A stretch of 64,000 nt of DNA from Clytia hemisphaerica (taxonomy: Eukaryota > Cnidaria > Hydrozoa > Leptothecata > Clytiidae), in the NCBI GenBank assembly GCA_902728285.1, contig CACVBU010000158.1, positions 434,001 through 498,000 on the forward strand, given 5' to 3'. The translations under genes and the position numbers were made by a program. Shown here piece by piece: positions 11,001 to 20,440 of the stretch (positions are counted from its first letter, which is position 1; the number at the start of each line of letters is the position of its first letter). The notes beneath the pieces are model-generated. The model searched no databases and was not told the DNA's origin. It saw nothing but the letters and a program-made list of their open reading frames with translations.

Positions 11001-11275
11001 TTCGAATGGACAACATTTTTAAAACATTCCATTATCAAATTCGAACGTTTCATTGTTCGAAATTCGCAGCAGCACTTTGACATGTTGGAAGAAAAAAAGT
11101 ACCACCAAACCAATCCAACACGAAAAATTACACAATTCAACGAGAGAGCTTCTTTGATCTTGCCGCAAATGTTGGAGGAAATGTTTGATGGCGATCAAAC
11201 TTCATCCAACACCGTCCAACACGATTTTTTTCTTCTTTTTTTGAATTTTCATTTTTTTCCAAAAATTTGAATTGA

Positions 11276-11344
11276 CGCAAACCGGTCCAACATTTCATCC
11301 AACATCAGAAAAAAGGCATGTTGGATGAAATGTTGGATCGGTTT
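11276..11344. repeat. Palindrome (inverted ATGTTGGATGAAATGTTGGA)
   Basis: GCAAACCGGTCCAACATTTC continues to CATCCAACAT and is mirrored after a 12-nt loop to GGATCGGTTTGC. This is a foldback of about 28-nt arms, perhaps the right end of the Harbinger-containing segment. Confidence 0.75.
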
Positions 11345-11429
11345 GCTCTGGCCTTAATTTTTGTAATAGAATTTAATAAAATTAATTGAAAAAATCAAGT
11401 CTCATGCAAACTATTATTTTCACACTTAC

Positions 11430-11504
11430 CTGAGACAATTTGTTTCGTTCTTTGGATTTCAGCAAAAACATTGCAGCACATTTTTTGAGATGCAGTTGAG
11501 AGTT
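11430..11504 (-). CDS. Coding exon, transposon-associated uncharacterised protein
   Basis: 75 nt, exactly 25 codons, between a minus-strand acceptor (CATTTTATTTTACAG) and donor (CTCAG|GTAAGTG). It encodes HLKKCAAMFLLKSKERNKL and leads in phase 0 into the exon at 10188-10582 (ATMETIKDNV next). A hydrophobic K-E-R-L segment before a helical 'A..E.I..' run is seen in the same transposon-linked protein family. No earlier exon is evident to the right within 1 kb. Function unknown. Confidence 0.6.
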
Positions 11505-12233
11505 CTGTAAAATAAAATGTACTCTCATTTAAATTGTGCTCTTCTACCCCCTACCCCCAACACCTTTTTTAAGACAACTAATTTTGACGAATTTTATTTT
11601 GGCATTTTCGCTGCTTACCAAAATTAGTTCTTGCCAAAAAAAAGAGGGATGTCGACATTAGACCAACTTACAGTATTCCACTTTTTTTTCCACGCTTTTG
11701 TCTGCGTCTTCGAACGATCAGACATTGCCAATCGATAAAATCGATTATCGGAAATAGGCGTATATCAATAATATGTTCTTTTCGCGTCATAAAACATCAC
11801 AAAATCCAGTCGGTCGGTCGGTCCGTAGGAAATTTTGTCGGATTTTTCTAATTTAGTAAATCCCGAAGAATCCAGTCGGCAAAAAATAGAATCCCTTGCC
11901 ACCCTGTTTAAATTCGCTAAAATAAATCCAGTGAAATGCGTTAACCTTAAAACCGGACCCAATTTTTGGCCCTCGGGGGTACCGGCTCTACAGTGTCACT
12001 GAATTTCAACTTGAAATTATTGAAATTATGAGGGTGCACGGAAAAAAACTAAAACGGGACTGTGGGTAAAGTAAATAAAAACTTGAAGCGATAGGTGATG
12101 TAGAAAAGGGCTTTAGCTATCGAAAAAAATTCCCGACATTATTGCGACTGGGCTGACTGGGCTGACTCGGGATTTATGTTTTGAAGGCGAGTCGGTCGGG
12201 CGACGCGAACAGAACATATTATTGATGGTCGCC
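11505..12233. other. Non-coding; two element fragments
   Basis: 11575-11640 holds AACTAATTTTGACGAA and CCAAAATTAGTTC, a fragment of the TACCTTAAGGGAA family. 11641-11675 (GATGTCGACATTAGACCAAC, then TTACAGTA) is one TIR tip of the mariner-like MITE. Confidence 0.5.
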
Positions 12234-12986
12234 ATAGACCTTTTGCAGATTGCGACAGTCTATTGAATAATTAAAATACTCCAGCATAAATTTAAATACT
12301 CCAGCATAAATCAAACACTCCAGCGCGCCATCTTGAATTATATGCAACTTTCGCTTTCGATATCGCTGGATACGCGCACGCACGCTATCTATACTTTCGA
12401 TATCGCCTATAGCGCGCGTGCGCGTATTGGTTGGCGCGTATTGGGGTTGGAGGTTTTCAGAAAAGTTTAAGCAGGTGGGGGTTAGCCTGCTCACAAATCT
12501 TAGGTGGGGGTTACCCTATACAGGTGGGGGTGACTTTTTTCAGGTGGGGGTTGGAGAGTTTATTTACTAGTTTTCTTATTTTGACTCAAAAACTTTCTTT
12601 CAACCTAGCTCATCATAAACATATACATTGACAGTAAAAATCTATTTCTTCTCAAGTCTAATAATTATAACAAAAGATGTATGAAGTATAAAAAGCATAG
12701 AAATTATTTTCAAGTGATTAACCTTGCTTACCCTCAAAATTGTTAAAACAGTCAAAAACCTTTTTCAGGTGGGGGTTGGAAACTTTTCAGAATTTAGGTG
12801 GGGGTGGTCCAAGAAGGTGGGGGTTGGGATGGTAGCATTTTTCAGGTGGGGGTTACCCTATGCAGGTGGGGGTGACTTTATTCAGGTGGGGGTTGGAGTG
12901 GTGCTGCCCACTATGCTGGAGTATCTAAATTTATGCTGGAGTATTTTAATTATTCAATAGACCGTCGTGATCTGCAAAAGGTCTAT
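12234..12986. mobile_element. 753-bp TIR element with AGGTGGGGGT blocks
   Basis: Arms of about 75 nt: ATAGACCTTTTGCAGATTGC on the left, inverted at 12909-12986 ending GCAAAAGGTCTAT, including AATACTCCAGCATAAAT in both. Inside, AGGTGGGGGT occurs about ten times in two clusters (12473-12556 and 12768-12896). Each cluster has the same order: GGGGGTTACCCTATRCAGG, then GGGGGTGACTTTWTTCAGG, then GGGGGTTGGAG. The left part also has a CpG-rich stretch at 12340-12425. No transposase. ORFs here are by-products of the repeats. Confidence 0.75.
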
Positions 12987-13004
12987 AATCGCTTGCTCCA
13001 GACG

Positions 13005-13125
13005 AAATAAATCGAACGAAATCGAATTCGATTTATTCATCGAATCTAATCGAATTTTATCATTTGATTAATGTTCGATTAATCGAAGCTATCGAACGAT
13101 AATCGAAATTATCGAATTTTCCAAC
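13005..13125. repeat. ATCGAA-rich simple repeat
   Basis: Irregular runs of ATCGAA, TTCGAT and TCGATTA fill the stretch in both orientations. Confidence 0.7.
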
Positions 13126-13297
13126 TTTTTTCTCAACTTCAATCACTTGCGTTGACTTCGAATTTTTCGCTTGACATCCCCATTCAATACATAATTTTTT
13201 AATGTTCCTAAATAGGTCCCCATAGTTGTAGACAATTAGTATTATGTTGATCCTTTGAGGTATAGAGCAGATTTTATTTGTAATTTTATTCTCTTAG

Positions 13298-13407
13298 AAA
13301 ATGGTAAAAAAGACTCTGATCTCCTGGAATGGACATATAAGGAATTCAAAGAATTTTTGATCACATTTCCAGTATTAGAAAGAGGAGAAATTTGGGATAT
13401 CGTGCAG
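13298..13407 (+). CDS. Coding exon upstream of the SAMD3-like gene
   Basis: Lies between ATTTTATTCTCTTAG and CAG|GTATGA. After two carried-over bases, one frame is open for 36 codons (NGKKDSDLLEWTYKEFKEFL, then ITFPVLERGEIWDIVQ); the other two frames stop early. It exits in phase 0. Its helical, acidic-aromatic composition is protein-like, but I recognise no domain. It could be part of the gene continuing at 14225, or of a separate gene. Confidence 0.45.
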
Positions 13408-13432
13408 GTATGATACATTCAAATAGAGAGAT

Positions 13433-13661
13433 TACTTAAAGGGAAGAAACTTTTGTGAATCGAGCTTTTCAAATAATTTTTCGAGAAAAACTTTCACGAT
13501 CACATTTCCAGTACTTTTACTTGTTATTCCAAATTTACACAAATTTTTGTGGGACAAAGGGCTAAAACCTGAGTTTTTTCATATCTCTTAGGTAGAATTT
13601 CAGGGAAACAGTTTTTGCCCCAAAATTTGCAAAAATCGCGAAAGTTTCTTCCCCTAAAGTA
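13433..13661. mobile_element. MITE-like element, TACCTTAAGGGAA family (copy b)
   Basis: Left TACTTAAAGGGAAGAAACTT; right AAGTTTCTTCCCCTAAAGTA, inverted. It lies 25 bp after the exon at 13298-13407. Confidence 0.65.
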
Positions 13662-13669
13662 GATTCAAG

Positions 13670-13914
13670 TACCTTAAGGGAACTTGACGAGTGGCCAAAA
13701 TCGGAATTTTTTAAAATTTTGGCGAGCTGGCCAATATTTCTAATTTGGCGAGAACTAATTTTGGCGAAATACCCAAACGTCAAGTTGTAAAATGTGGACT
13801 CAAGTGAAGGAAAATGAAATTTGGCGAGAACTAATTTTGGTGAATGACTGATTTTTTTTTTAAATTTTGGCTCAAGAACTTTATAAAGCTTGCCAAAATA
13901 AGTTCCTTTAAGGT
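13670..13914. mobile_element. MITE-like element, TACCTTAAGGGAA family (copy c)
   Basis: Left TACCTTAAGGGAACTTGACG; right AAATAAGTTCCTTTAAGGTA, inverted. The interior has GGCGAGAACTAATTTTGG twice. It starts 9 bp after copy b. Confidence 0.65.
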
Positions 13915-14224
13915 AAATCGTAAATTATTGGTACTATAGAAAGTTTTGTATTTGAGGAAGCCATTTTTTGAATTTTTTTTGCAGATGAGGCCTTTTAATA
14001 TTTTCAATGGGACTTGTGTGACACCCAAAACTGAAAAATCAAAACTTAATCACATTGAAGTATACTGTTGAAAAACGAATTTCAATTCATGCAGCTATTT
14101 CAGGATTAATTTTCTTGAAAATTAACTGCCGTTACAGGAATGGGAGTTATAATGTGACACACCACCATTATCACCATCTGTGCAATCATGTCCTACCTCT
14201 CAGCTTCCAACCAATTTGTAATCT

Positions 14225-14848
14225 TTGACCAAGCTGCAAGCGTCAACCACCCTACAATCCATGACCAAGCCACAAACGTCAAACACCCTGCAATCCATGA
14301 CCAAGCCGCAACCGTCAAACACCCTGCAATCCATGACCAAGCCGCAACTGTCAAACACCCTGCAATCCATGACCAAGCCACAACCGTCAAACACCCTGCA
14401 ATCCATGACCAAGCAGCGACTGTCAAACACCCTGCAATCCATGACCAAGCCTCAAACGTCCCCACAATCTGCAACTGAGGCTCGAGACCCACTAGAATCA
14501 CATGAATCACCAAAATCAATCTTGAAAAAAGAAAGTGATGAGAACATTTGTAAGCTGACAAATTACTCATGGATTGAAAAAGCCACTTATCCAAATCAGC
14601 CTGATTTTCTCGTTATAAGACCACCAAAGTTCATCATATACAAGGATGTTGAACTTTTAAACACAGAAAGAGCTGGCGGGCTTAATTCTAATCAAGCCAA
14701 ACGTCTCAGAAGAACAACCATTACCACTATGCAATCAGAGCTAACCCGTTGTGAACATGTTCGAACACCATCAGATGAAGAACTGACAGAAATGGCGAAG
14801 GCTTTGTGTATTCAGTACCCATCTTTGCTTGATGAGCGAGATTCTCGT
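14225..14848 (+). CDS. SAMD3-like gene, exon with coding minisatellite
   Basis: Open from about 14222 to the donor CGT|GTGAGT. The first third encodes seven 12-residue units of the type MTKPQPSNTLQS; the second half is non-repetitive: ESPKSILKKE, an FLVIRPPKF segment and MQSELTRCEHVRTPSDEELT leading to ALCIQYPSLLDERDSR. The '(T/E)..E...+A..I...YPSL.D' string recalls the 'sterile alpha motif domain-containing 3-like' family common in cnidarians and fish. It leaves in phase 0, matching 15956. The 5' boundary is uncertain because the frame has a stop at 14219. Molecular function is unknown. Family assignment is from pattern memory only. Confidence 0.65.
14227..14470 (+). repeat. 36-bp coding minisatellite, 7 units
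   Basis: GACCAAGC recurs at 14227, 14263, 14299, 14335, 14371, 14407 and 14443, an exact 36-bp period. Because 36 is a multiple of 3 and the unit lacks stops, several frames on both strands stay open. Only the +14225 frame continues into non-repeat coding sequence. Confidence 0.95.
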
Positions 14849-14954
14849 GTGAGTACTTCTATTGACATTTCCAATTTTTGGATCTACCTGGAGGCCCTAT
14901 AAATTAACCGATGTCCATCCGTTCGTTCGTCTGTTACCAGCTTTTCTTGGGATC

Positions 14955-15281
14955 AGGCCGGCCCTAAAAATAGGTTCGTTTCTGGTCCACCGGCCGGGTG
15001 AATTTCTTTTTTTCATTGTCAGCCGGGCGCAAATGTTCTTGTACTTTTTCGTTCAGTACACGATGGGCTTTCCTGCGTTAAACTTTTGTTTACTTGTTTA
15101 CACCTTTGATTTTTCTTCTGAAACGTTCGATTCACGGTGACTTTATAATCACGTTATTTTTGTTTACGAGATCAGTAGCGTTGGGATCAAAGTTTAGAAA
15201 AAAAAGTTTTTGCGGTCGTCCGTGTGAGTTTTTTTTCGTCACCGGGTGGACCGGAAACGAAAATATTTTTAGGGCCGGCCT
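14955..15281. mobile_element. MITE in the SAMD3-like gene intron
   Basis: AGGCCGGCCCTAAAAATA at the left is inverted as TATTTTTAGGGCCGGCCT at the right, followed inward by TTTCGTTTC and GGTCCACCGG on one side and CACCGGGTGGACC and GGAAACGAAA on the other. The TIR is about 45 nt. Two overlapping ORFs here are incidental. Confidence 0.8.
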
Positions 15282-15955
15282 CAGCTCCTTAGTTTTTTCA
15301 GATTTTTTGCACAATGATGCAAAATGGTAACGCCCAAAATGTGACGGAGCCCGATTTTTGAAAAAGAAATTTTCTGGTCAATGTCAATGTCCCGAAGACA
15401 GTTTTTGGATTTTTCTCAAGATTTTGTCATTAATTTTTTCTGATTTTTGGCACATTGACGCACATTAGTAGTGTCGAAAATTTCTGGCCTGTAGAACCGG
15501 AAATATGCTGGAAATCGCCGTTTTTTTCCTATTTTCGTGACATTTTTTCATATTTAATTGTTTATTTATAAAAAAGGTTCTTAATAGTGATGCCAAAATT
15601 TAGCATGACTTAATTTTTATTATATAATTTTTTTTATCCTGAACTTTGTCAAAATCGCACGAGAAGCCGGAAACTGCCATAAAACGAATTGTCGTCATTT
15701 TTACAAATTGCAGTCTGTATTTTATTACTATTGTTGTCATTTTTCCTACTTTCATCTAACCTTAACTATAAGGTAGGTCCATTCAGCATGTTGCTTGTTT
15801 TGTTTTATTTGTCTTACACCTTACCAAACATTTGAAGTTCTCTTTGTCTAGTGGTTATCACAGTGACTTTAGAAAGAAAGTTTTCCAAAATGGTTTACAA
15901 AACATTTGTTGTGTAGATAAGAACAGCTAAATAACATAATCATTTTATTTTTTAG

Positions 15956-16010
15956 GACGATCTTCTTACGAAGCTTACAAAAAGAACCTATAACGATCCG
16001 AATTGCAAAG
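15956..16010 (+). CDS. SAMD3-like gene, short exon
   Basis: 55 nt between TTTATTTTTTAG and G|GTATTA. It enters in phase 0 directly after DERDSR and reads DDLLTKLTKRTYNDPNCK, then exits in phase 1. Its length and phase fit the exons on both sides, which is the main evidence. Confidence 0.7.
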
Positions 16011-16242
16011 GTATTAATGTTTGTCCACGTTAAGTGTCTTATTCATAACCTCTAAAGGAAAATATTTCAATATATGCTGTTTATGTAAGAATTAAGTGTT
16101 TTTTGCCAAGTGTAAAGTATTCTAAGGAATTTGCCTAAAATTAGGTTTGTTCTGATTTAATGTGTTGTTACATGGTCTTTACGTGAAATCCCGAAAACCG
16201 TGAAAATTTGTCCACTTCAATCTCACATTTGCTTTATTTTAG

Positions 16243-16347
16243 CCATCAGTGAAATGGAAGCAGAAATAAAGAGGAAAAGGAAGGCAAATACAACCTTGGT
16301 ATCCCCCCAGGCTCCAACCAAGAAAATCCGTTTTGCTCCTGAATCAG
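16243..16347 (+). CDS. SAMD3-like gene, basic exon
   Basis: 105 nt between TTTATTTTAG and CAG|GTAATC, phase 1 in and out. It encodes ISEMEAEIKRKRKAN and then PTKKIRFAPES. The KRKRK and TKKIR runs look like nuclear localisation signals, an inference from composition. It connects in phase to 16943. Confidence 0.7.
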
Positions 16348-16369
16348 GTAATCTACTCTTCTGTGCTTA

Positions 16370-16770
16370 ATTATAGGGGAGGGGGTCATTTTCCATTTTT
16401 TCGATTTTTTCACCCCCAAAATCACTTTATTATGACTTTCACCCCCAATATCACTTAATTATGACCCCCCCCCCATTTTATGATTTTTTACCGGAGTGTC
16501 GAACAGGGTAGACAACACTTCTCCAGGCCGAATAAAACATCTATGGAAAGCATTACTCTTCTGTGCTTAATTGTAGGGGCCATAAAATAAGCAGGGTGTG
16601 GACATTTGGAAGTTAAATCATAAAATGGGGGGGGGGTCATAATGAAGGGATATTATCGAGTGATTTTAGCAATTTTCCCTAGAAAAATTTTTTGACACTT
16701 TTGGGGCCAAAGTCATAAAATGGTGGGTCATCATAAAGCGATTTTGAAGTGAAAAAATCGAAAGAATGTT
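16370..16770. repeat. G/C-run repeat (GGGGGTCAT family)
   Basis: Blocks with CACCCCCAAAATCACTTTAT and a C-run at 16370-16490 recur inverted at 16600-16750, and again at 18800-18900. They fall in the introns of the SAMD3-like gene. Confidence 0.55.
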
Positions 16771-16942
16771 ATTTGCAATCTATATTTTAGGGAAAAGTGG
16801 AAGTGACTTGCCTTGGGGTGGGGCTAGACAACACTTCTCTCCAGGCCAAGTCGATTAAAAATTCACAAAAAGCATTAAGTTAATAATGCCTCTCGTTCAT
16901 TTTAAAAGTTCGTTCATTATGCTAAATTTGATATAACTTTAG

Positions 16943-17232
16943 GAAACAAAGAAAACAAGCCTCAATCAGCCTCCAACAAGCCTCAATCAGCCTCCAACGA
17001 GCCTCCATCTCCATCAGAATCAAGTGATGCAGCAATGAGAGACGCAGCAATGAGTGACGCAGCAATGAATGACGCAACAATGAGTGATGCAGCAATAAGT
17101 CATGGAACTGATGGAACAATTAGTGATGTAGCCCTCGATAATGAATCTGAATGTGAATCTGAATTAGTGTTACATAAACGATTCAAAACTCTGCTCGATA
17201 AAGAGCAAAAGAAAAACAAACCAAACTATTAG
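16943..17232 (+). CDS. SAMD3-like gene, low-complexity exon with stop
   Basis: Enters in phase 1 after TAACTTTAG and reads GNKENKPQSASNKPQSASN, then a five-residue repeat of SDAAM type, then an acidic run NESECESELV and HKRFKTLLDKEQKKNKPNY before a stop at 17230. The DNA shows 20-bp and 15-bp tandem units for these repeats. It may be the terminal exon, or an alternative end: exon-like sequences at 17462-17591 and 18199-18381 extend the same family pattern, so a form that skips this stop is likely. Confidence 0.65.
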
Positions 17233-17461
17233 CCTCTCGCTTACTACATACTATTCTAAATCCTTGTGGTGGTGTCTTTCAGCTTCAGTCATATCTCGCT
17301 ACTTCGCTATCTCACTACTTCTTCTTGCAGCCACTTTTAGCTTTAGTTGTTTTCATTTTATTAGGTATTTTTAATAACTTTTTATTTTCAATATCATGAT
17401 AATGTACGTTAGCGTATTATATGATCACTTAATAGAACTAGAACTAGAACTAGAATTCAAC

Positions 17462-17591
17462 CATCAACTTTTATCTCAACAAGACCTTTGAAGGAAGAAG
17501 ATCATTTCTCCAGAAACTGAAAAAGAATAAAGTTATCAATTTCAATGAAACCTTCTTGAAAGAATATCCCTCGCTGAAAGACCCTATTGAG
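17462..17591 (+). CDS. SAMD3-like gene, candidate exon (YPSLKDP)
   Basis: The frame reads KTFEGRRSFLQKLKKNKVIN, then FNETFLKEYPSLKDPIE, up to GAG|GTTAGA, in phase 0. 'TF..RR..' followed by '...YP.LK.P' is the repeated signature of SAMD3-like proteins. The 5' boundary is weak: an AG after the (AGAACT)n run near 17455, or AACAAG just before ACC. It pairs in phase with 18199-18381. Confidence 0.55.
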
Positions 17592-17871
17592 GTTAGATAA
17601 TTTACTTCAACCCAGAAACCTGTCTCATTTCAAAAAGTTTGGACGATTGATTCAAATTCACAACTTTAGTTAGAGGGCTAAACATGGGGCTCCTTGCTGA
17701 GCTGAGGCTGCCAATAGCAATACTTGAATTTCTATTGTTCCATCCATAATTATAGATCTATTGTACTTTAAAGCTCAAATCATAGCCTTTGCATGCTTTA
17801 AAACACGTTTCTTACGACACTTTCAACGGAATCATCAGAATTAGGCTTGGAAATTTGCCTAGCTGGAAGTC

Positions 17872-18066
17872 TACCTTAAGAGAAGAAATTTTGGCGAATG
17901 AGCCAATTCGCCAATTTGGCGAATGGCATGTTATTAGTTAGATATTACCTGAAAAAAGAAGTAAAATGGTATTTTTAGATAAAATGGAGGCAAATGTCAG
18001 AAAATCAAATTTGGCAAGAATTAATTTTGGCAAATAACCTAGAAATTTAATTTCTTCTCTTAAGGT
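17872..18066. mobile_element. MITE-like element, TACCTTAAGGGAA family (copy d)
   Basis: Left TACCTTAAGAGAAGAAATTT; right AATTTAATTTCTTCTCTTAAGGT, inverted. It lies inside the intron between 17591 and 18199. Confidence 0.65.
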
Positions 18067-18198
18067 CCAATGTTTTGTTTTGTATCCTCCTAAAATGCTC
18101 TAATTTGGGAAATATGTACAGTATATCAAATTTTAGTCTCTGGGAAATTTTGCCCCATAGAGAATGCTACATCAATATTCTTCTTTTTTATGTTATAG

Positions 18199-18381
18199 AT
18201 AACCAATGAGGTAAGAAGAGTAATTGGTAAAATGCCATTGGACACTTACAATGGGTTTATGAACCAGTGCAATTACAATCTTCTGAAAAATCTAGATAGT
18301 ATGCTGTTTTTTGGGGCCACCAAAGGCCTGAAGCCTCCAAAATCAAACACAACAAGTAAATTTATAGATTTTTTATATTGA
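18199..18381 (+). CDS. SAMD3-like gene, candidate terminal exon
   Basis: Starts after TTTTATGTTATAG in phase 0 and reads ITNEVRRVIGKMPLDTYNGF, then MNQCNYNLLKNLDSM, to a stop at 18379-18381; a donor-like AA|GTAAAT at about 18354 could instead end it earlier. It follows directly on YPSLKDPIE of the previous exon, giving the family's usual 'P.L..E..RI.G' order. No polyadenylation signal was chosen. Confidence 0.55.
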   Translation: MTNEVRRVIGKMPLDTYNGFMNQCNYNLLKNLDSMLFFGATKGLKPPKSNTTSKFIDFLY

Positions 18382-19835
18382 ATAGCAAACAATTCTTTCT
18401 CAGATACCTCATCAAAAAGAGAGCCACTGTGTTCTTGGTGTGCACAGACTTGCAAACTAACATTTAAATGATCAGTTGGGTCCTAAAGCAGGGTGGGCAT
18501 GCAAGCTGGAAAAACTGGAATAACTATTTTCAAGATTTTCGTAGCTGAATTAGCTAGTTTGAGATTATTGAGTTTAAAAAATTGGTGGGTCCTCCAAAAA
18601 TCACTTTGGATTGCTTTAAAGGTCAAAAATCACCAAAATTTTCAATAAAAAGGTACTTATTCCAACCAATTCCAACACGTTTTGGCAAAAATAGCTGGAT
18701 TTTTACCTCAAAAAATGTGAGGTCACCATGTAAAGATCACAAAGTGACGGTGAACCCAATTCACCAAATTTGGCCTGCCCCCTTATGACATCATCACTTT
18801 TGCTGGGAGTGGGGGGTTATTTTGCATTTTTTCAATTTTTCACCCCAAAATCATTTTATAATGATCCCCTCCCCATTTTACGAATTTTTCCTGAAAACTT
18901 GCCAATAAAGGGGGGGGGGGGGGGTTGGAGGTATTTTCAAAAGCTGATTGCTGGGGGCTTGCAATAAAAATGGAAAATCACTAAAAAAGGCACTGATATA
19001 GAAGAATTCAGACAAGAGAAAGAAGTTTTAAGAATATTTTTTGCAAAAGTTAATAAGCGGGGGAGGGTTGGAGTAGAAATGTCCCGGATGGAAAATTTTC
19101 AAAAAATTAATTAGCCAGGCGGCGTTTTTAGAGACGTAAGAATAAGGATTCAAAAACATCACAACATATATCTGATTATACGGCCATTATTAGTAAACGT
19201 CAACCAGAATTGGAACCGCCTCTATGGGTGCTATTAAATGGTGCATGGGTCGTGGCGCGACATAACATAATTTATAAGACTATTTTTGATCAAACGTGTT
19301 TTGCCTGAAGTCTCATTATTTCTGGTTTCTGGGCCTGCCTGGGGCTCCAAGCTTCTTGGCAAATTTTATAAGGAACAATTTTAGTTTCCAGGGGCTAATA
19401 CCCACAGATTCAAGATTTTCCATAGTAAAACTTGTTCAAATGAACCAAAATTTTTTGGTTTAGACAATTTTTTAATTACTTAAGACGTCATTTTTGGATC
19501 TTTTATCTGCTTTGGCGCTTAAAAATTGATTTTTAGATATATGTCGTGGTGTTTTTTGAATCCTTAGGTGAAAAATCTTTTATTTTGAACCATATCTGAG
19601 CTTTTAATTTTCACTTTCATTTTCAAGTCCCAGCAAAAGTGATGACGTCACTTGGGGAAAACCCAGTTCACCATCTTCAGGATCCAATTGATCTTTTGAA
19701 ATAGTTTGCAAATGTTTCATTTCCTATCTTTATAGTCGGAGCATCGTTAGTTCGTGTTAGCAAATCAATAATGGCCAATAATTTATTTCCATTTACCTTG
19801 AAAGAAAATAAACTTTAAGTCACACTTAATTTTAT
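18382..19835. other. Non-coding; inverted repeat and G-run
   Basis: A pure G-run lies at 18909-18924. AAGGATTCAAAAACATCACA (19144) is mirrored at 19535-19566 (ATATATGTCGTGGTGTTTTT, then TGAATCCTTA), giving 31-nt ends 420 bp apart that may bound an element. No coding exon seen. Confidence 0.5.
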
Positions 19836-19925
19836 TTTGTTAGATCTACCACTGAAGATGGTGATATTCCGAAAGGCTTTTGCTTAAATGAATAAAATAA
19901 AACTAGCCAGTATTAGCTGTTGCTA
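19836..19925 (+). repeat. Retroelement 3'-end-like remnant
   Basis: CTGAAGATGGTGATATTCCG followed by AAAGG and AATAAAATAAAACTAG has the layout common at the 3' ends of Penelope-like and related elements. It lies upstream of the Penelope-like pseudogene at 20441. Confidence 0.4.
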
Positions 19926-20276
19926 AACGCATCTAATAAATAAATGAAACGAATACAGTAGAATATATTGCACAATATAATGAATGTTGTTGTTTTCGTA
20001 AAAAGAATTTTAAATAACTCTTTAAATCTTTTTATTTTGTTCTTTTTAAAATTTTTTGTTTTGTTTTGAAAAGAAACCGAACGCCTTTAATTAATCGGCG
20101 ATCCAAAAAATATCTGCAATCTGATTGGTTAAAAAGAGTACAATATATCTTGTATTTTACACGTACAAAATATAAATTGACGAAAAGATGTTTGCATTGT
20201 AGCGGTAGCGGTAGAAGCAATATAACGTCACTTTGATACAAAAGTGCACTCCACTTTTTTGAGTCATCGATAAACC

Positions 20277-20429
20277 AGTTATCAGACATTTGCTTGTACA
20301 ATATGAAAATATTTTACTCGTTCCGGATTTTCCGTATATTTCCCTCGCTTAAAGGCTTAAATATTGTACGGAAAAATCTTGGAACTCGTAAAATATTTCT
20401 CATATTGTACTCGCAACTGTCCGATAACT
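20277..20429. repeat. Inverted repeat, ~62-nt arms
   Basis: AGTTATCAGACATTTGCTTG to CCGTATA on the left is mirrored by TACGGAAAAATCTTGGAACT to GTCCGATAACT on the right, with a loop of about 27 nt. It immediately precedes the Penelope-like coding region. Confidence 0.8.
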
Positions 20430-20440
20430 ACATATTATAA

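Noticed and set aside
14193-14594. 133-codon minus-strand ORF over the minisatellite
   Set aside because: Its open length comes from the 36-bp repeat lacking stops in that frame; only the plus frame continues into non-repeat, splice-bounded coding sequence.
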